Below are positions 33,561 to 44,989 of a DNA stretch of 64,000 nt, in pieces. The DNA comes from Notamacropus eugenii. Lineage: Eukaryota; Chordata; Mammalia; Diprotodontia; Macropodidae. Made by a program: the position numbers and the translations under genes. How positions within the stretch are numbered: the first letter of the stretch is position 1; the number at the start of each line of letters is the position of its first letter. The notes beneath the pieces are model-generated. The model was not told the origin of the DNA, did no database searches, and saw only the letters and a list, made by a program, of their open reading frames with translations. The stretch lies in contig NC_092872.1 in NCBI RefSeq assembly GCF_028372415.1, positions 8,562,001-8,626,000 of the forward strand, read 5' to 3'.

Positions 33561-33671
33561 TCCACTCCTGGCTGAGGTTCTTTTCATGATATTGGTAGCT
33601 GTGAGGGTTGGGTTTGAGATAAGCGTTTTCCATGCTCTTCGAATCCCAGCCCCGCTTCCCAGCTACCAAGG

Positions 33672-33880
33672 GACTTTTATTTATTGTCGTTCAGTTGTTT
33701 CAGTCATGTCCAACTTTTCGGGACCCCATTTGAATTTTTCTTGGCAAAGACACTGGAGGGATTTGTCATTTCCTTCTCCAGTTCATTTTACACATTAGGA
33801 AACTGAGGCAAACAAAAGTGACTTGCCCAGGGTCACACAGCCAGTAATGGCTGAGACTGGATCCCTTATCCATCCCCCTG
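33672..33880 (-). repeat. tRNA-derived SINE with RTE-like tail (MAR1-type)
   Basis: TTGTCGTTCAGTTGTTTCAG, TCATGTCCAACTTTTCGGGA, TTTCTTGGCAAAGACACTGG, AAACTGAGGCAAACAAAAGT, CAGGGTCACACAGCCAGTAA. Confidence 0.88.
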
Positions 33881-33924
33881 TCTGTGGTCTCATGGCTTCC
33901 AGTGGCTAACTCTGTCCCTTGTAG

Positions 33925-34340
33925 TTAAAAAAGTATAGCTTTTAATTTCATTTTAATATTTTTTGGTGCCTTTTGTTATTACATTAGTCATTTTGTGCCT
34001 TACCTTCCTTGGACCCTCCCTTGTCACAAAGCCAAACACACCAAACTCCAAGCTTGGTTTGGTGACTTGCATCTGACCATGTAGAGGAGGAGCCCCCAGC
34101 CTCCCAGCAGAGAGGAGGCAGGTGGGTTTCATGACTTGATCTCTGAGACCATCGGGGGCTTTTCTGAGTTCCTCTTTCTGTGACTGACCTTTTCATTTCC
34201 ATTGTTGTGGGCTGGCTCGGTTCGCCTTACTTCACTCTTCATATGTTTTTACAGATCTTCCTGCATGACATGCGTGCCTCATCTCTGTCTTTTCTTATGC
34301 ACAGCAACATCGCAGCCATCCGCCGTTTGTCCCCAAGAGA
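33925..34340 (-). mobile_element. L1 LINE 3' fragment, old
   Basis: TTTTATTTCATT-rich start, CTTGCATCTGACCATGTAGA, GGTTCGCCTTACTTCACTCT, TTTTTACAGATCTTCCTGCA; similar in layout to the other reverse-oriented L1 3' ends here. Confidence 0.6.
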
Positions 34341-34724
34341 CATCTGATGTGTCCCTTGTGATTTGGGGGATTCAGAACTGATCTGTGCCTTAGCTACTTC
34401 TTTATCTTGCCCCAGCGTTGGACCATAGTAGGCACTTAACAAACGTTTCTCTAATTGGATTTGTTGGCTGAATTTGTTAGTTGCAATACTTTTTACCTGT
34501 ATGACCTTGGACAAAATGCCTTATCTCCTGGTGCCTTACTTTCTTCATCTGTAAAGTGGAGAGAACAGTGCTTTTTAGAAAAGTTTAAAGTATTTTGGAA
34601 GTGGCGGGGACTGATGATTATCAACTAAAGGCTTAGATTGTTTGTTCATCAAGATTTGACAGAAGAACATGGCTGTGAAGGCAGTGCGTTTGAAAGATTG
34701 CTTGGGGGGAGTGGGAAGGCTCCT

Positions 34725-34905
34725 GTATTAGGGAAAGAGTATTTAGGCTTGGTGTCAGAGAATCTGAGTTTGAATCCTGGCTCAAACATTTTCTATCTAT
34801 ATGACTGGTCCTCAATTTTCTCCTCTGTGAAATGGGAATAATGCTAATTGGATTATCACCTTCATAGGGTTGTTATTGAGAATCAGATGAAGGAATGGGT
34901 ATTTA
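34725..34905 (+). repeat. tRNA-derived CORE-type SINE
   Basis: TCAGAGAATCTGAGTTTGAA, TCCTGGCTCAAACATTTTC, TCCTCTGTGAAATGGGAATA. Confidence 0.65.
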
Positions 34906-34923
34906 TGAGCAGAGAAGAGTCAT

Positions 34924-35024
<101 letters not shown>

Positions 35025-35039
35025 TTTTGATCTCATGAA

Positions 35040-35290
35040 TGGGACTTGGACTTGGAGCTAGAAGAAGCTGAATTCAAATTCTGCCTCAGAGACACTAGCT
35101 AGCATTGTGACCCTGGGCAAGTTACCTAACCTCTCTCTCTACCTTGGTTTCCTTATCTGTAAAACAGAGGTAATTACATCACCTGCTTCCCAGAATTGTC
35201 ACTGATGTTCAGATGAGGTAACACAAAAGCATTTTGCAAACTTTCATGTCCTATAGAAATGCCAGCTACTATAATAATAAATGATTACTT
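35040..35290 (+). repeat. tRNA-derived CORE-type SINE
   Basis: GAATTCAAATTCTGCCTCAG, GTGACCCTGGGCAAGTTACC, CAAAAGCATTTTGCAAACTT. Confidence 0.75.
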
Positions 35291-35834
35291 TTATAGTGAT
35301 GTTTGTTCCGCTGCCAAAAGGGGCAGTGTAATGGGGGAGGGCAAAGTGTGGACCTCAGTTAGGGTTTTTAACCTGCTGCAGGGCAAGTAAGAGGTGATGA
35401 GGCAGGAGAGAGGGGATGATGGAGGAAGAATTGAGGGGACTTGGCCACTGTATGTGGGGAGCGTGAGAAAGGGAGTTTGGGTGGCTGAGACATGGCAGCA
35501 TCTTTGGCTGCCCCAGGGAAACTAGAAACTCAACCCTGTGCTTTGCAGACTAGGGATCGGGAGCCTACTGGAGGGAATCACAGAGATCAGAGAAAACCCA
35601 GCTGCTAAACCCAGCAGCAGCTTGACTAGAGGTAACAGCAAAACCGTGATCCTTTGAACAGGGAGAGGGTCTTGGACCCTCACTCATTTGGTGTTTCTTG
35701 GCCTTCTGGGGTTGAGGGAGAGGAAGGGGAAGGAGAGAGAGGGAGGCAGAGAGACAGAGACAAGGACACACACACATACACACACACACACGGATCCTTA
35801 GTGCAGTGAGGGGTGTGTAGCAAACCTCACCTAA

Positions 35835-36070
35835 CAATAATGTTCAATCATGTCTGACTTTGTGACCCTGTGGGCCATGGCATGCCAATACTGTCCTTGG
35901 CAAAGATACTGGAGTGCTCTGCCATTTCCTTCTACAGTAGATTAAGGCAAACAAAGGTTAAATGACTTGCCCAGGGTCACACAGCTAGTAAATGTCTGAG
36001 GCTGGATTTGAGCTCAGGTCTTCCTGCCTCCAGGCCCAGCGCTCTATACACTGAGCCATCCAGCTGCCCT
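35835..36070 (-). repeat. tRNA-derived SINE with RTE-like tail (MAR1-type)
   Basis: ATGTTCAATCATGTCTGACT, CTTGGCAAAGATACTGGAGT, GACTTGCCCAGGGTCACACA, CACTGAGCCATCCAGCTGCC. Confidence 0.85.
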
Positions 36071-36084
36071 AGTAATGATCCTAG

Positions 36085-36310
36085 CTAGCATTTAGATAGC
36101 CCATTAAGGTTTGCAAAGCTCTTCTACATGTATTATCTTATATGATCCTCACAGCCCTAGGAAGTAGGTACTACTATTACCCCCATTTTACCAATGAGGC
36201 AACTGAGACTGAAAGAGTTTCAGGAATTTGCCCAGGGTCACTAGGCCAGGGTCTGTGAAGCATGATATGAACACAGGCCTTTCTGACTCCAATCCTGGCA
36301 TGCTGTGGGC
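36085..36310 (-). repeat. MIR-like SINE
   Basis: AAGGTTTGCAAAGCTCTTCT, GATCCTCACAGCCCTAGGAA, CCCATTTTACCAATGAGGCA, TTGCCCAGGGTCACTAGGCC. Confidence 0.75.
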
Positions 36311-36864
36311 TGCTTCCCCTAGCATCTAGTCTGCATGTTTCTAGTGCATGTATCAGGTGATAATTCTAGTTGTCACCCTTCTGTTTCATCCCCATGCTGT
36401 GCAGGGAGCTTCCTGAGGGCAGGATTGCGTCTTTGGCAGACCATTGAGAGGCTCTCTCTCCTTCGAGTTCCTCAGGCAGGGTTCTGTGCCTAGCAGGTGG
36501 AAAAATGTCTGTTACAGAATTGAAATGATTCAGTCCTTACTGTTTGTAGGGACTGTGATGAGTGTGCCAAGAGAGCAGCAGAGATGGAAAAAACCATAGT
36601 GTACTCCCCGCCCCCCCCCAACAATCTGAGGCTCAGTTCAATTCAACAAACATTTAATAAAGGCCTGCTGCATACAGGGGAATGCACAGAGGGAAGACAG
36701 CACTATTTCTGCCCTAGGGAAGCTTATGGTAGATGTGTCGGGTGTCCAGTGATGATGCGGACATGGAGAAGTAGTATTGGGATGCAAGGGAGAACATGGT
36801 AGGTACAAAGGAGAAAGCCAGACCAGTGAGTTCAGAAAATGTGAGGAGGAGAAATCACTTTCAG

Positions 36865-36865
<1 letters not shown>

Positions 36866-36908
<43 letters not shown>

Positions 36909-37064
36909 TGTGTGTGTGAGTGTGTGTGTGGTGTGTGTGTGTGTGAGAGAGAGTGAGTGTGTGTGTGTGAGAGAGAGAGTGTGTGTGTATGTGTGTGTGT
37001 GAGTGTGAGAGAGAGAGAGAGAGAGAGTGAGTGTGTGTGTGTGTGTGTGTGAGAGACAGAGAGA

Positions 37065-37113
<49 letters not shown>
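36866..37113 (+). repeat. Long compound (GT)n/(GA)n tract
   Basis: About 250 bp of alternating GT and GA blocks. It gives Cys/Val or Thr/His frames that are not genes. Confidence 0.98.
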
Positions 37114-37115
<2 letters not shown>

Positions 37116-37532
37116 GGATCCAGGGAGGCTTCGCAGAGGGGAAGGTCATCTGAGCTGAGCCTTGAAGGAATTCAAATTAACTCAACAAACATTTCTTTAT
37201 TAAGTGTTTACTACGTGCAAGGCACTGGGAAGGATTTCAGCAGATGGAAATGAAGAGGGAGGGGAGAGAGCACTTTCCACTGGGCATTTCTTATTTTATA
37301 ATGTTTCCCTGGGGAAAGATGTGGAAAAGAATGAGATGAGGCTGTTGGGAAGAGAGATCCTGCCCTTTCATGGGATGCCAGGTGGAGGAGGGAACCCCTG
37401 TTGTCTCTTGGATGCAAGGCTCTCTGGAATCTGCAGGTCTGGCCATCTCTGCCTTGGGTCTTCTTCCTCTGCCTCTATACTGCTGATATGAAGAAAATCC
37501 CCAGTTGGAATTGTCTCTCAAGTGCTCATGTG

Positions 37533-37755
<223 letters not shown>

Positions 37756-38959
37756 AACCCAGAAGAGGGCTGGACTGGAGGCTGAGCTTTTTCACAGAAC
37801 TCTGGGAGTACATAATCCTGATTCTGGCTCTAGACAGCTCTCCCAGCTCTGCCCGCAAATAGACCCTGTTTGTAAGATTTAGCAATGGGAGGGATGTCAG
37901 AGCTTGCTTAGGTAAACCTCATGTTTGAGGAAACTGAAACTCAGAGTAGGTATAGCTAGGTACCAATGAATGCAAATAATGAATCCCATGAAGTGGCCAC
38001 ACACTTTCAAATTCCTGCCATTGGAAGTATGATTAATTTGCCCAAAGTCACACATAGTAACCTGTAGAGACGGTCTTCATGCCCAGGTACTGTGTCTCCA
38101 AGGACACTGTCCTTGGGCCTCTGGTGCGGAGTGGTGATTAGAGAGCCCAGGGATCATGCCTAGAGGATCCATTCAGGCAGCAGAGTGTAATGATTAGAAC
38201 CCATGAGCATGTGACTTTGAGTGCCTGACTTGGTAATGTCCCAAAGGCATGCTTCATGATGTAGCAGAAGGAACTCTGGACTTGGAGGCAGCGGACTAGG
38301 GGAGGCTTGGCTGGGCTTTTCTGCTTCCTAGATGTGTGACCCTGGGAAAGTTCTTTCTTCTTGAACCTAAATGGGAAGAATAATAGTTGCATTCTCTCCC
38401 TTAATGCACCTTCAAGTACCATTGAAATGTGGATTGTGGTGGCAACCCTGAGCTGTTTGGAGAAGGTTCTACTTTGCTTCTTCTGTCTCAGAGGGTGGGA
38501 AAATGTGTGATCAGTTTAGACCTTTCCATCCATTCTTGATTGTGGAAATAAAAAGATTGGTCATTAAAGATCTGGGGCATCTCTTATCCAAAGGGAGGTG
38601 CACTTTTATGTAATTAGCTCTGTGCCCCCGGTTGGAAGAGACCTGCCATATTCCCATATTTCCCCTGACTTCAAAAATAGGAAGGACTTTTGTGGACATG
38701 ACATGTGGACATGTCAGAGGGTAAACAGGTCAGAGGGAAGACGAATAAGCAGGTCATGAAATATCTGAGGCAGTGGGATATTTGAAAGGCTTTCATGTGG
38801 ATAGACAAGGGGTTAAATTTGATGTGCTCCTTGTACCGAGTTCAATATAGGTTGTCAGGGTCAGAAGCCCCTCATATGGGCTGGGGCATCTGCTCTACTC
38901 AGGCCCCATCTTAAAAGGGACCTTTGTTGAGCCTAAGGTGTACAGAAGAAAAATAGGGT

Positions 38960-39090
38960 GTAGAGCTGGAGGGGACCTAGCAAAAATCATCATTTTTCAG
39001 CTGGTGAAACTGAGGCTCAGGAAGGGAAATGACTTGTGCCAAATTATAAAGATACTGCATAGCCGGGCTGGGATTTGATGCAAACTGGGA
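38960..39090 (+). repeat. MIR3-like SINE
   Basis: GAGCTGGAGGGGACCTAGCA, AACTGAGGCTCAGGAAGGGA, GCCGGGCTGGGATTTGATGC. Confidence 0.65.
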
Positions 39091-39899
39091 TGGAGGAGGG
39101 AATAATATACTCAGTCAGTTGAATATAGAAATCTATCTTCCCTAACAGGAAAGTAGGAGAGAAGGCGCGGCTTAACAGATGGAGAGAAGAAAAGGGGGAG
39201 CTGTGGTACAGACCCCACAAGATCATAGATGGGAAAACCCTTTAGAAAATTAAAGTTCTTTTCTCCCTGCCTCTCTTTATGCTCTTTTAGGAAGCTGAAG
39301 TAGCCTAGGACCTTCGAGGGTAAGAAGGGGTCAGAGATTATGGGAGGGGGTTCATCTTGACCTTCTCCTTGCATCCTTCTGAGTAGATCTACCCTACTCC
39401 GCCTCCCAGACCCAAGAAAATTCATCCTAAGAGGAGGAAAGTCAATGATGTTCTGAAGCAGGGGCAGGCTTAGAGCTGGGTGATTCACAAGGTGGTAACT
39501 GGGGGAAACCAGCTACCTTCAATGATGGAGGGTCCTCTACCCAGGCTGTTAGCTGCCCTAGGCTTTGACCCTTCCCCAGTCTGGACCCCAAGGCCTTCAC
39601 AGCTTAAGTTTCCCTGTGCCTTCACAAGTGATTGATTTTTTATTGCTTTGCAAAATGATCAGCTCCCATGGGAGAGACCTAGAACACAGAAGGCCAGAAC
39701 TGAAAAGCACCTGAGGCATCCTCTACTTACTGAATCATAAAGTCTCAAGAGGTGGAATAGACCCCAGAGCCATTTAGACTAATCTATGCCTGACTAGAAT
39801 TTCAATAGCACAACCAATGCTGTCACCATTTATTCTGTCTGAGACACAGAGAATGAGAATTCTCTCTGAATTCCACCTTTGAGAAACTGTTAGGGAACT

Positions 39900-40200
39900 T
39901 TGTTTTTAGAATGAACTGAGAGACTAGAAAAGACCTTGTGAAGAAGATCTGAGGTGAGTCTTGAAGGAAACCAAGGAAGTTAAAAGGCAGAGGTGAGGAG
40001 AGAGAACTCCTCAGGCATAGATGACAGCCAGTACAAAGGCATGGAGGTGGGAGATGGAGTATCATGTGTAAGAAATGGCAAGTAGGACAACACAGCTGGA
40101 TCATAAGAATGCACAGAGGAGAATGAAGTATATGAAGTTTTGAAAGTGGGAAGAGATAAGGATTTGAAGGGCTTTAAGGGCTGAATGAAGCATTTGCCAT
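39900..40200 (+). repeat. Family A dispersed repeat, partial
   Basis: GATCTGAGGTGAGTCTTGAA, GGAGAGAGAACTCCTCAGGC, ATGACAGCCAGTACAAAGGC, AGGGCTTTAAGGGCTGAATG. Confidence 0.55.
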
Positions 40201-40324
40201 TTGATTCTTCAGGTAATATCAAAATCTTCCCTCTTATTCATCCAATAAAAAGCTCAGACATTCTTCACATGAACTGTTACCCAGCCTGAAGCATGAGACC
40301 TTGTACGTGTCCCTTTTACATTTC

Positions 40325-40815
40325 ATTAGAATGTTTTAGACCACCTAGATCTCTTTGGTTCCTGACTCTCATTCAACACATTAACCATCCTCAGCCTTAT
40401 GACTTCTACGCATTTGATATGCATATTATCTATACTTTTATCCAAGTAATTGATAAAAATGTTAAATACTAAAATGCCAAGGACAAATCCTGGGCCACTG
40501 CACATAGTAAACACATAATAAATACCTCCTTCATTCATTCCATTAGAGCCCCGACTCTGAGTTTTCCATAACCAGTGAATGGTGATGGCTTTTTGGGTCC
40601 CATCTTTCACCCACTTCTGAATACAAATTTGTCCATAAGGATAAGGTGAGAGATTTTACTGAGATTTCAGCAACTTATTTGGCAAAGTATATTTGAATCT
40701 TTCTCCTGATCTTTCATTCTAGTAACTCTTTTGAGAAAGGAAGTGCAGGTAATCTAGCATGGTCTACTCCTTATGAAACCTTGCTGGGTTTGTTTTTTTT
40801 TGTGATAGCTACTTT
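40325..40815 (-). mobile_element. CR1/L3-like LINE (part 1, interrupted)
   Basis: Antisense CR1/L3 text: TATCCAAGTAATTGATAAAA, ATGTTAAATACTAAAATGCC, AAGGACAAATCCTGGGCCAC, TTGTCCATAAGGATAAGGTG, GGCAAAGTATATTTGAATC. It breaks near 40.8 kb and resumes at about 41.16 kb. Confidence 0.8.
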
Positions 40816-41160
40816 CTCACATCTGTATGGCATTTTAAGGATTGCAAAGCACTTTGCCTACATTACTTTATTTGATTTTCATGAAAGCCTTGTGAAATAA
40901 ATGCCACTATTATCCCCATTTGAAAGATGAGGAAAATGAGACTCGTAGAGGTTAGGTGATTTGCTAGGACAGGGGTGGGGAGCCTGTGGCCCTCTGGGTC
41001 CTCAAGTGTGGCCAAATATACTTAGGACCTAGAGGGCCCCATGGGCCTCAAGGCTGAAGGTTCCCCACCCCTAGCCTAGGGTCACAGAGCTGGCAAGTGT
41101 CCAAGGTGGGATTTGAACCCAGTTCTGGTGATTTCCAGTCCCTCACTCTTCATTGTTTCA
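40816..41160 (-). repeat. MIR/CORE SINE nested in CR1/L3
   Basis: TTGCAAAGCACTTTGCCTAC, TTATCCCCATTTGAAAGATG, GGTTAGGTGATTTGCTAGGA, then after the hAT insertion GCCTAGGGTCACAGAGCTGG and GGATTTGAACCCAGTTCTGG. Confidence 0.8.
40970..41073. mobile_element. hAT-type MITE nested in the SINE
   Basis: About 104 bp with terminal inverted repeats: CAGGGGTGGGGAGCC at the left, GGTTCCCCACCCCTA at the right. It carries the familiar GGCCCTCTGGGTCCTCAAGT and GACCTAGAGGGCCCC inner arms. It interrupts the SINE exactly at TTTGC(C)TAGG; TGCTAGGA and GCCTAGGG on the two sides look like a decayed 8-bp target duplication. Too short to code. Confidence 0.8.
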
Positions 41161-41164
41161 TGCT

Positions 41165-41340
41165 GTGTTTTGAAGTCATTAACCATCCATTTGATACCAC
41201 ATCCTAGAATTTTATCAGGGATTGAAGTCTCCTGGCCTAGAGCTTGCAGACTGCACTATTCCTTTTATTTTTTATTTTTTTAGTTTTTTTGGAAAATCAG
41301 GACAATGATTTCCATTCTTCAATCATGTGGTGACCCTTTT
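41165..41340 (-). mobile_element. CR1/L3-like LINE (part 2)
   Basis: TTAACCATCCATTTGATACC, CTAGAATTTTATCAGGGATT, GCCTAGAGCTTGCAGACTGC, TCAGGACAATGATTTCCATT continue part 1. Confidence 0.75.
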
Positions 41341-41344
41341 CTTC

Positions 41345-41885
41345 TTCATAGTCTTTATTTTACAATAAAACTTCACTGACATCTTTTGTTTTTATCACCT
41401 ACACTTCCAAATATATCCCTACTTCTCCCCTTCCTTCCCAAACAGTCGTCACTTATAACAAAGAATACAAAAGAGGAAAAGGAAACAATTCAGCCAAAGA
41501 CATTCAGAAAATCTGATGTGACATGCAGCGTTCTACACACCCTCGTCCTTCACCTCAGCAAAGAAGTGAGGGAAATGCATTTTCCTATCTCTTCTTTGGA
41601 ACCACCCTTGGTCATTATAATCTTTCAGATAATTTTGATCATTTTGTTGTCATTCTTTTCATTTACATCACTATAGTCCTTGTGTATATTGTTTTTCTGG
41701 TTCTGCTCACTTTACCGTGGATCAGTCATACAATTCTTCCCATGCTTTTCTGTCCCCATTCTATTTGTTGCTTCTTATAGGACAATAATATTCCATGGCA
41801 TGCATGTGCCACAATTTACTTAGCTATTTCCCAATCAATGGGCATCTACTTTATTTTCAGTTCTTTGTTACTACAAAAAAGCACA
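41345..41885 (-). mobile_element. L1 LINE 3' fragment, older subfamily
   Basis: TTACAATAAAACTTCACTGA, AAGAATACAAAAGAGGAAAA, TTGGTCATTATAATCTTTCA, AATATTCCATGGCATGCATG, CCACAATTTACTTAGCTATT: reverse-oriented 3'UTR and ORF2 end. Confidence 0.75.
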
Positions 41886-42374
41886 ACTTAAATTTTTTTG
41901 TATTTCCTTTTTTAAAAAATTAATTTTTCATTTTCATCATTCACTTTTATAAGCTTTTGAGTTCTTTTATTTTTACCATTGGTCTAGCTTTGGCATTTCT
42001 GGGACATTTTTATCTCCATACAGTTTCAAAAATGAGATTGGCATTGGCTCAGGATCACATCAACCAATTCAGAGTCATCAGATGTCATTAGTCACGTCTT
42101 AGTGATTTGAACATATCAAACATGGGTAGGGATTCTTTTATCATCCTCCTGCTTTTCTTGAATGTTGATTCCCTATTAGACATTTTTGTTGTGTCCATTC
42201 TGGTCTCCTTGGCTGGGAAAACACACAAAATAAAGAGTTCTGCCTTCTCTTGGTAGTCAGTTATGGTCCTCTCTCTCCCCCCCAAAAGTGATCCTGTCCT
42301 TTCTTTGATCAGCCTCTTTCCCCTCTATACCAAGACATTTCCATGCATCTGTGACTTTATTGATGTGAGTATTC

Positions 42375-42607
42375 CATTGGAGCAGTTAGAACTGGCCCTG
42401 GAGTCAGAAAGATCTGAGTTCAAACCCAGTTTCAAACACTTACTGGACATGTGACCTGGGCAAGTCACTTAACCCTATTTGCCTCAGTTTCTCGCCTGTA
42501 AAATGATTTGGAAAAGGAAATGGCCAAGTGCTCCACTGTCTTTGCCAAGAAAATTCCAAATGGGGTCAGGAAGAGTCAGATACAACCAAAAAATGACTGA
42601 GCAACAA
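42375..42607 (+). repeat. tRNA-derived SINE with RTE-like tail (MAR1-type)
   Basis: TTGGAGCAGTTAGAACTGGC, GATCTGAGTTCAAACCCAGT, AAGAAAATTCCAAATGGGGT, GAAGAGTCAGATACAACC, ACTGAGCAACAACA end. Confidence 0.88.
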
Positions 42608-42910
42608 CAGTTCCTTCCATCGATTCAGATAACAGCTGTCTGTGTTCTCAGATCCTGAGTGACTGTCGTTGTCCTCCAAAACATCCAAGCCCAGGAATCC
42701 ACCCAGTAGGCTTGCCTTCTCTTTGATGTTTGTGGCCACTGATGGATCATCCACAGACTTCACTCTGACCATGTGAACCAATGGCCGCCATTTCTGCTGC
42801 TTCCCTTTTATAATATGTTGCAGCCTCTTCACACCCACCATGTCCTTCTGAGTTGCTTTTGGATAACCTACAACTTTAATTGTTTGGAGGCTGGTGTTCT
42901 TTGCCTCTCA
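42566..42910 (-). pseudogene. Unidentified coding remnant, possible retrocopy
   Basis: The minus strand has an open frame from about 42910 to 42566 that does not look like a transposon: TSLQTIKVVGYPKATQKD, then MVGVKRLQHIIKGKQQKW, HMVRVKSVDDPSVATNIK, LDVLEDNDSHSGSENTDS. Composition is balanced like a soluble protein. No intron signals interrupt it, and its 3' end runs into the SINE tail at 42607, so the last residues come from the SINE. I do not recognise the parent. It could be a truncated processed pseudogene or an inner part of a LINE. Confidence 0.35.
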
Positions 42911-42949
42911 GCAGTGCAAAATCGTCAGAAGGCAGTCATTTCTTACGTA

Positions 42950-43290
42950 ATCTTCTTGCTTTTTCTTTGTATATCAAAATGTTTCTTGTTGATAAGTTCA
43001 CAAGAGAGAAGAAAATTTCAACAACAACAAAAATAGAACAATACAAATCGACGGCCATATGATTGTAATGACCAAGCTTGACCCCAAGGAAGATGGCTGA
43101 AAATGAGCCTCCCTCCCTTCTTCTGCAGAGGTGGGGCACTATGGGTGGGGAGCAGTGCATACGTTAGTTTTAATGGACTGCTTTTTGTCCCTTTTTTATT
43201 CTTTGTTACAAGAGATGATCCTGTGCAGAGGAGAGGGAAGGGACAGACTGAGAAATGAAATGATGTCATGTCAAGAGATAGCAATTTTTA
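42950..43290 (+). mobile_element. L1-like 3' fragment, opposite orientation to 41.3-41.9 kb
   Basis: Its reverse complement carries AACAAAGAATAAAAAAGGGA and GGTCATTACAATCAT, matching the 3'UTR-like text at 41.45-41.62 kb in inverted orientation. Confidence 0.6.
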
Positions 43291-43419
43291 AAATCCCTGC
43301 ATTTTCCTGAAGGCAATCCAACTCATTGTCCTTTTAAATTCCAAGCTCAGTTCATTGTTCATTTGCAGTGATTATCCAAGATCTATGGATGAACTCAACT
43401 TCATTTCACAGTCTGGATG

Positions 43420-43590
43420 TTAGGATCGTAGATGTAGAGAAGGAGGAGACCTTAGAGGCATTGAGTGGAGTCCCTCCATTAAATGTCACAGTGAGGTTAA
43501 CACAGGGTCACGTGGCCAGAAGGTACCTGAGTCAGGATATGAACTCAGGTCTTCCTGATTCCAAATCCAATGCCCGTTCATGACTCCCAT
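43420..43590 (+). repeat. MIR3-like SINE
   Basis: GATCGTAGATGTAGAGAAGG, AGACCTTAGAGGCATTGAG, GAACTCAGGTCTTCCTGATT. Confidence 0.65.
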
Positions 43591-43604
43591 TTTTCCCCTG
43601 ATCT

Positions 43605-44580
43605 TTAGTCCTGCATCATCCATTGCCTATTGAACACTTCAGACTAGATATCCCACAGCCATTTTGATGTCAACCTTTCCAAAACTAAACTTATGATCTT
43701 TTCCCTAAAACCGTTCCCTTTTCTCAATTTCTATAAAAGGCACCACCGTCCTTCATGTTCTGGGTTTGTAACCTTAGTGTTCTCCTCTCCTCCTCCCCCA
43801 TGTATCCAAATCAGTTGCCAGATCTTGCCATTTCTGCCATAATGTCACTCACATTTAATCTCTTCTCTGCACTCCCACAGCTCCCACCTTAGTTCAGGCC
43901 CTCATGGCTTGGATAATTGCAGCAACCTCCTAATTGATCTCCCTTCCTCAAGTCTCTCATCACTCCATGCCATCCTACACTGTAATGCCAGAGTAAATTT
44001 TTCTTAAGTGCCAATATAACTGTGGGATTCCTGTATTCAGTCAGCTCCAGTGGCTTCCTGTTGCCTCTAGGATCAAGCGTGAACTCCTCTGGTTAGCTTT
44101 TGAAGACCTTCCCAGCCTGGCCCCAACCTGTCTTTCTAGCCTTGTTAGATATCACTCTCTCTCCCATACTCTGTGATCCAGCCAGACATGCCCTGTCTTT
44201 GTTCCTTATACACGTGGTCCTCTGTCTCCCATCTCTAAGCCTTTGCAGTGATCATCTGACTTATCTGAAAGGTTCTCTCTCCTTAACTTAGCCTCGCAGA
44301 CTCTTTCTCTATAAGATTCAGCTCGAGCACCATCTTCAACTCAAGAACCTCCCACAATCACTCTGATTGCTGATGCCTCCCTTTCAAAAGCACCTTGCTA
44401 TTTAACTACTCTGTATTTATCCATTTCTGTTCATTCTGTTTATGCCCTTGCCTTCCCCCATTAGAATGTAGGCTCCTACAAGTAGGCAGGGATGATTTCA
44501 TTCTTTATACTTGTATCCCCAGCTCCTAGCACACACAGCACATTAGAGGCACGTAGGAAATGCTTGTTGATTGATCTGAA
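43605..44580 (+). mobile_element. L2 LINE 3' fragment (~1 kb)
   Basis: The longest L2 piece in the window: TTCAGGCCCTCATGGCTTGG, AGCAACCTCCTAATTGATCT, AATGCCAGAGTAAATTTTTC, CCAGTGGCTTCCTGTTGCCT, CCCAGCCTGGCCCCAACCTG, ATTAGAATGTAGGCTCCTAC, AATGCTTGTTGATTGATCTG. Non-coding by decay. Confidence 0.85.
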
Positions 44581-44880
44581 TAGACATCCTTCATCCATTT
44601 GTTGTTTCCCGTATGCATAGATAGGCTGATGTTTTGAGAGATTATGGATCTCATGTAGAAGGCTCTGTGTTGTCCTGGGGCCCAATACAATCAGGACAAT
44701 GTCATCTGCAGATCCAACAAGAGATTCCTTTTCCATTGAGACATCGCCCTGGACAATCTCCATGATGGTGGCAAATGCTTTTGGCAAGCATATATCTCCT
44801 TGTTTTATGCCAAGTTTGATGTTAATAATTATGCCAGATATTACTTTTGAATCCCCTTTGTTTGTCCTTAGGTTTCCTGG
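44581..44880 (-). mobile_element. RTE/BovB-like LINE, reverse transcriptase remnant
   Basis: The minus strand reads INIKLGIKQGDICLPKAF, ATIMEIV and then GSADDIVLIVLGP, RTTQSLLHEIHNLSK. These match the order of RTE-type reverse transcriptase blocks (G-V-R-Q-G-D..S-P-K-L-F, then F-A-D-D-I-V-L). The catalytic Asp pair (DD) is still readable, with Ser in place of Phe before it. Short and isolated, so it is a fossil. RTE elements are the presumed movers of the MAR1-type SINEs seen here. Confidence 0.7.
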
Positions 44881-44989
44881 GCAGCCTCAGCTCAGTCTGA
44901 GTTTTTAGCTCTCCTCCAATTGTTCCCATTGGACCATGCAGTGCTTGGGTATTCATCTTCTATTATGTGCCCTTGTCTTTTCAAAATCT

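Noticed and set aside
36796..37149. Cys-Val and Thr-His repeat ORFs
   Set aside because: Readings of the GT/GA microsatellite.
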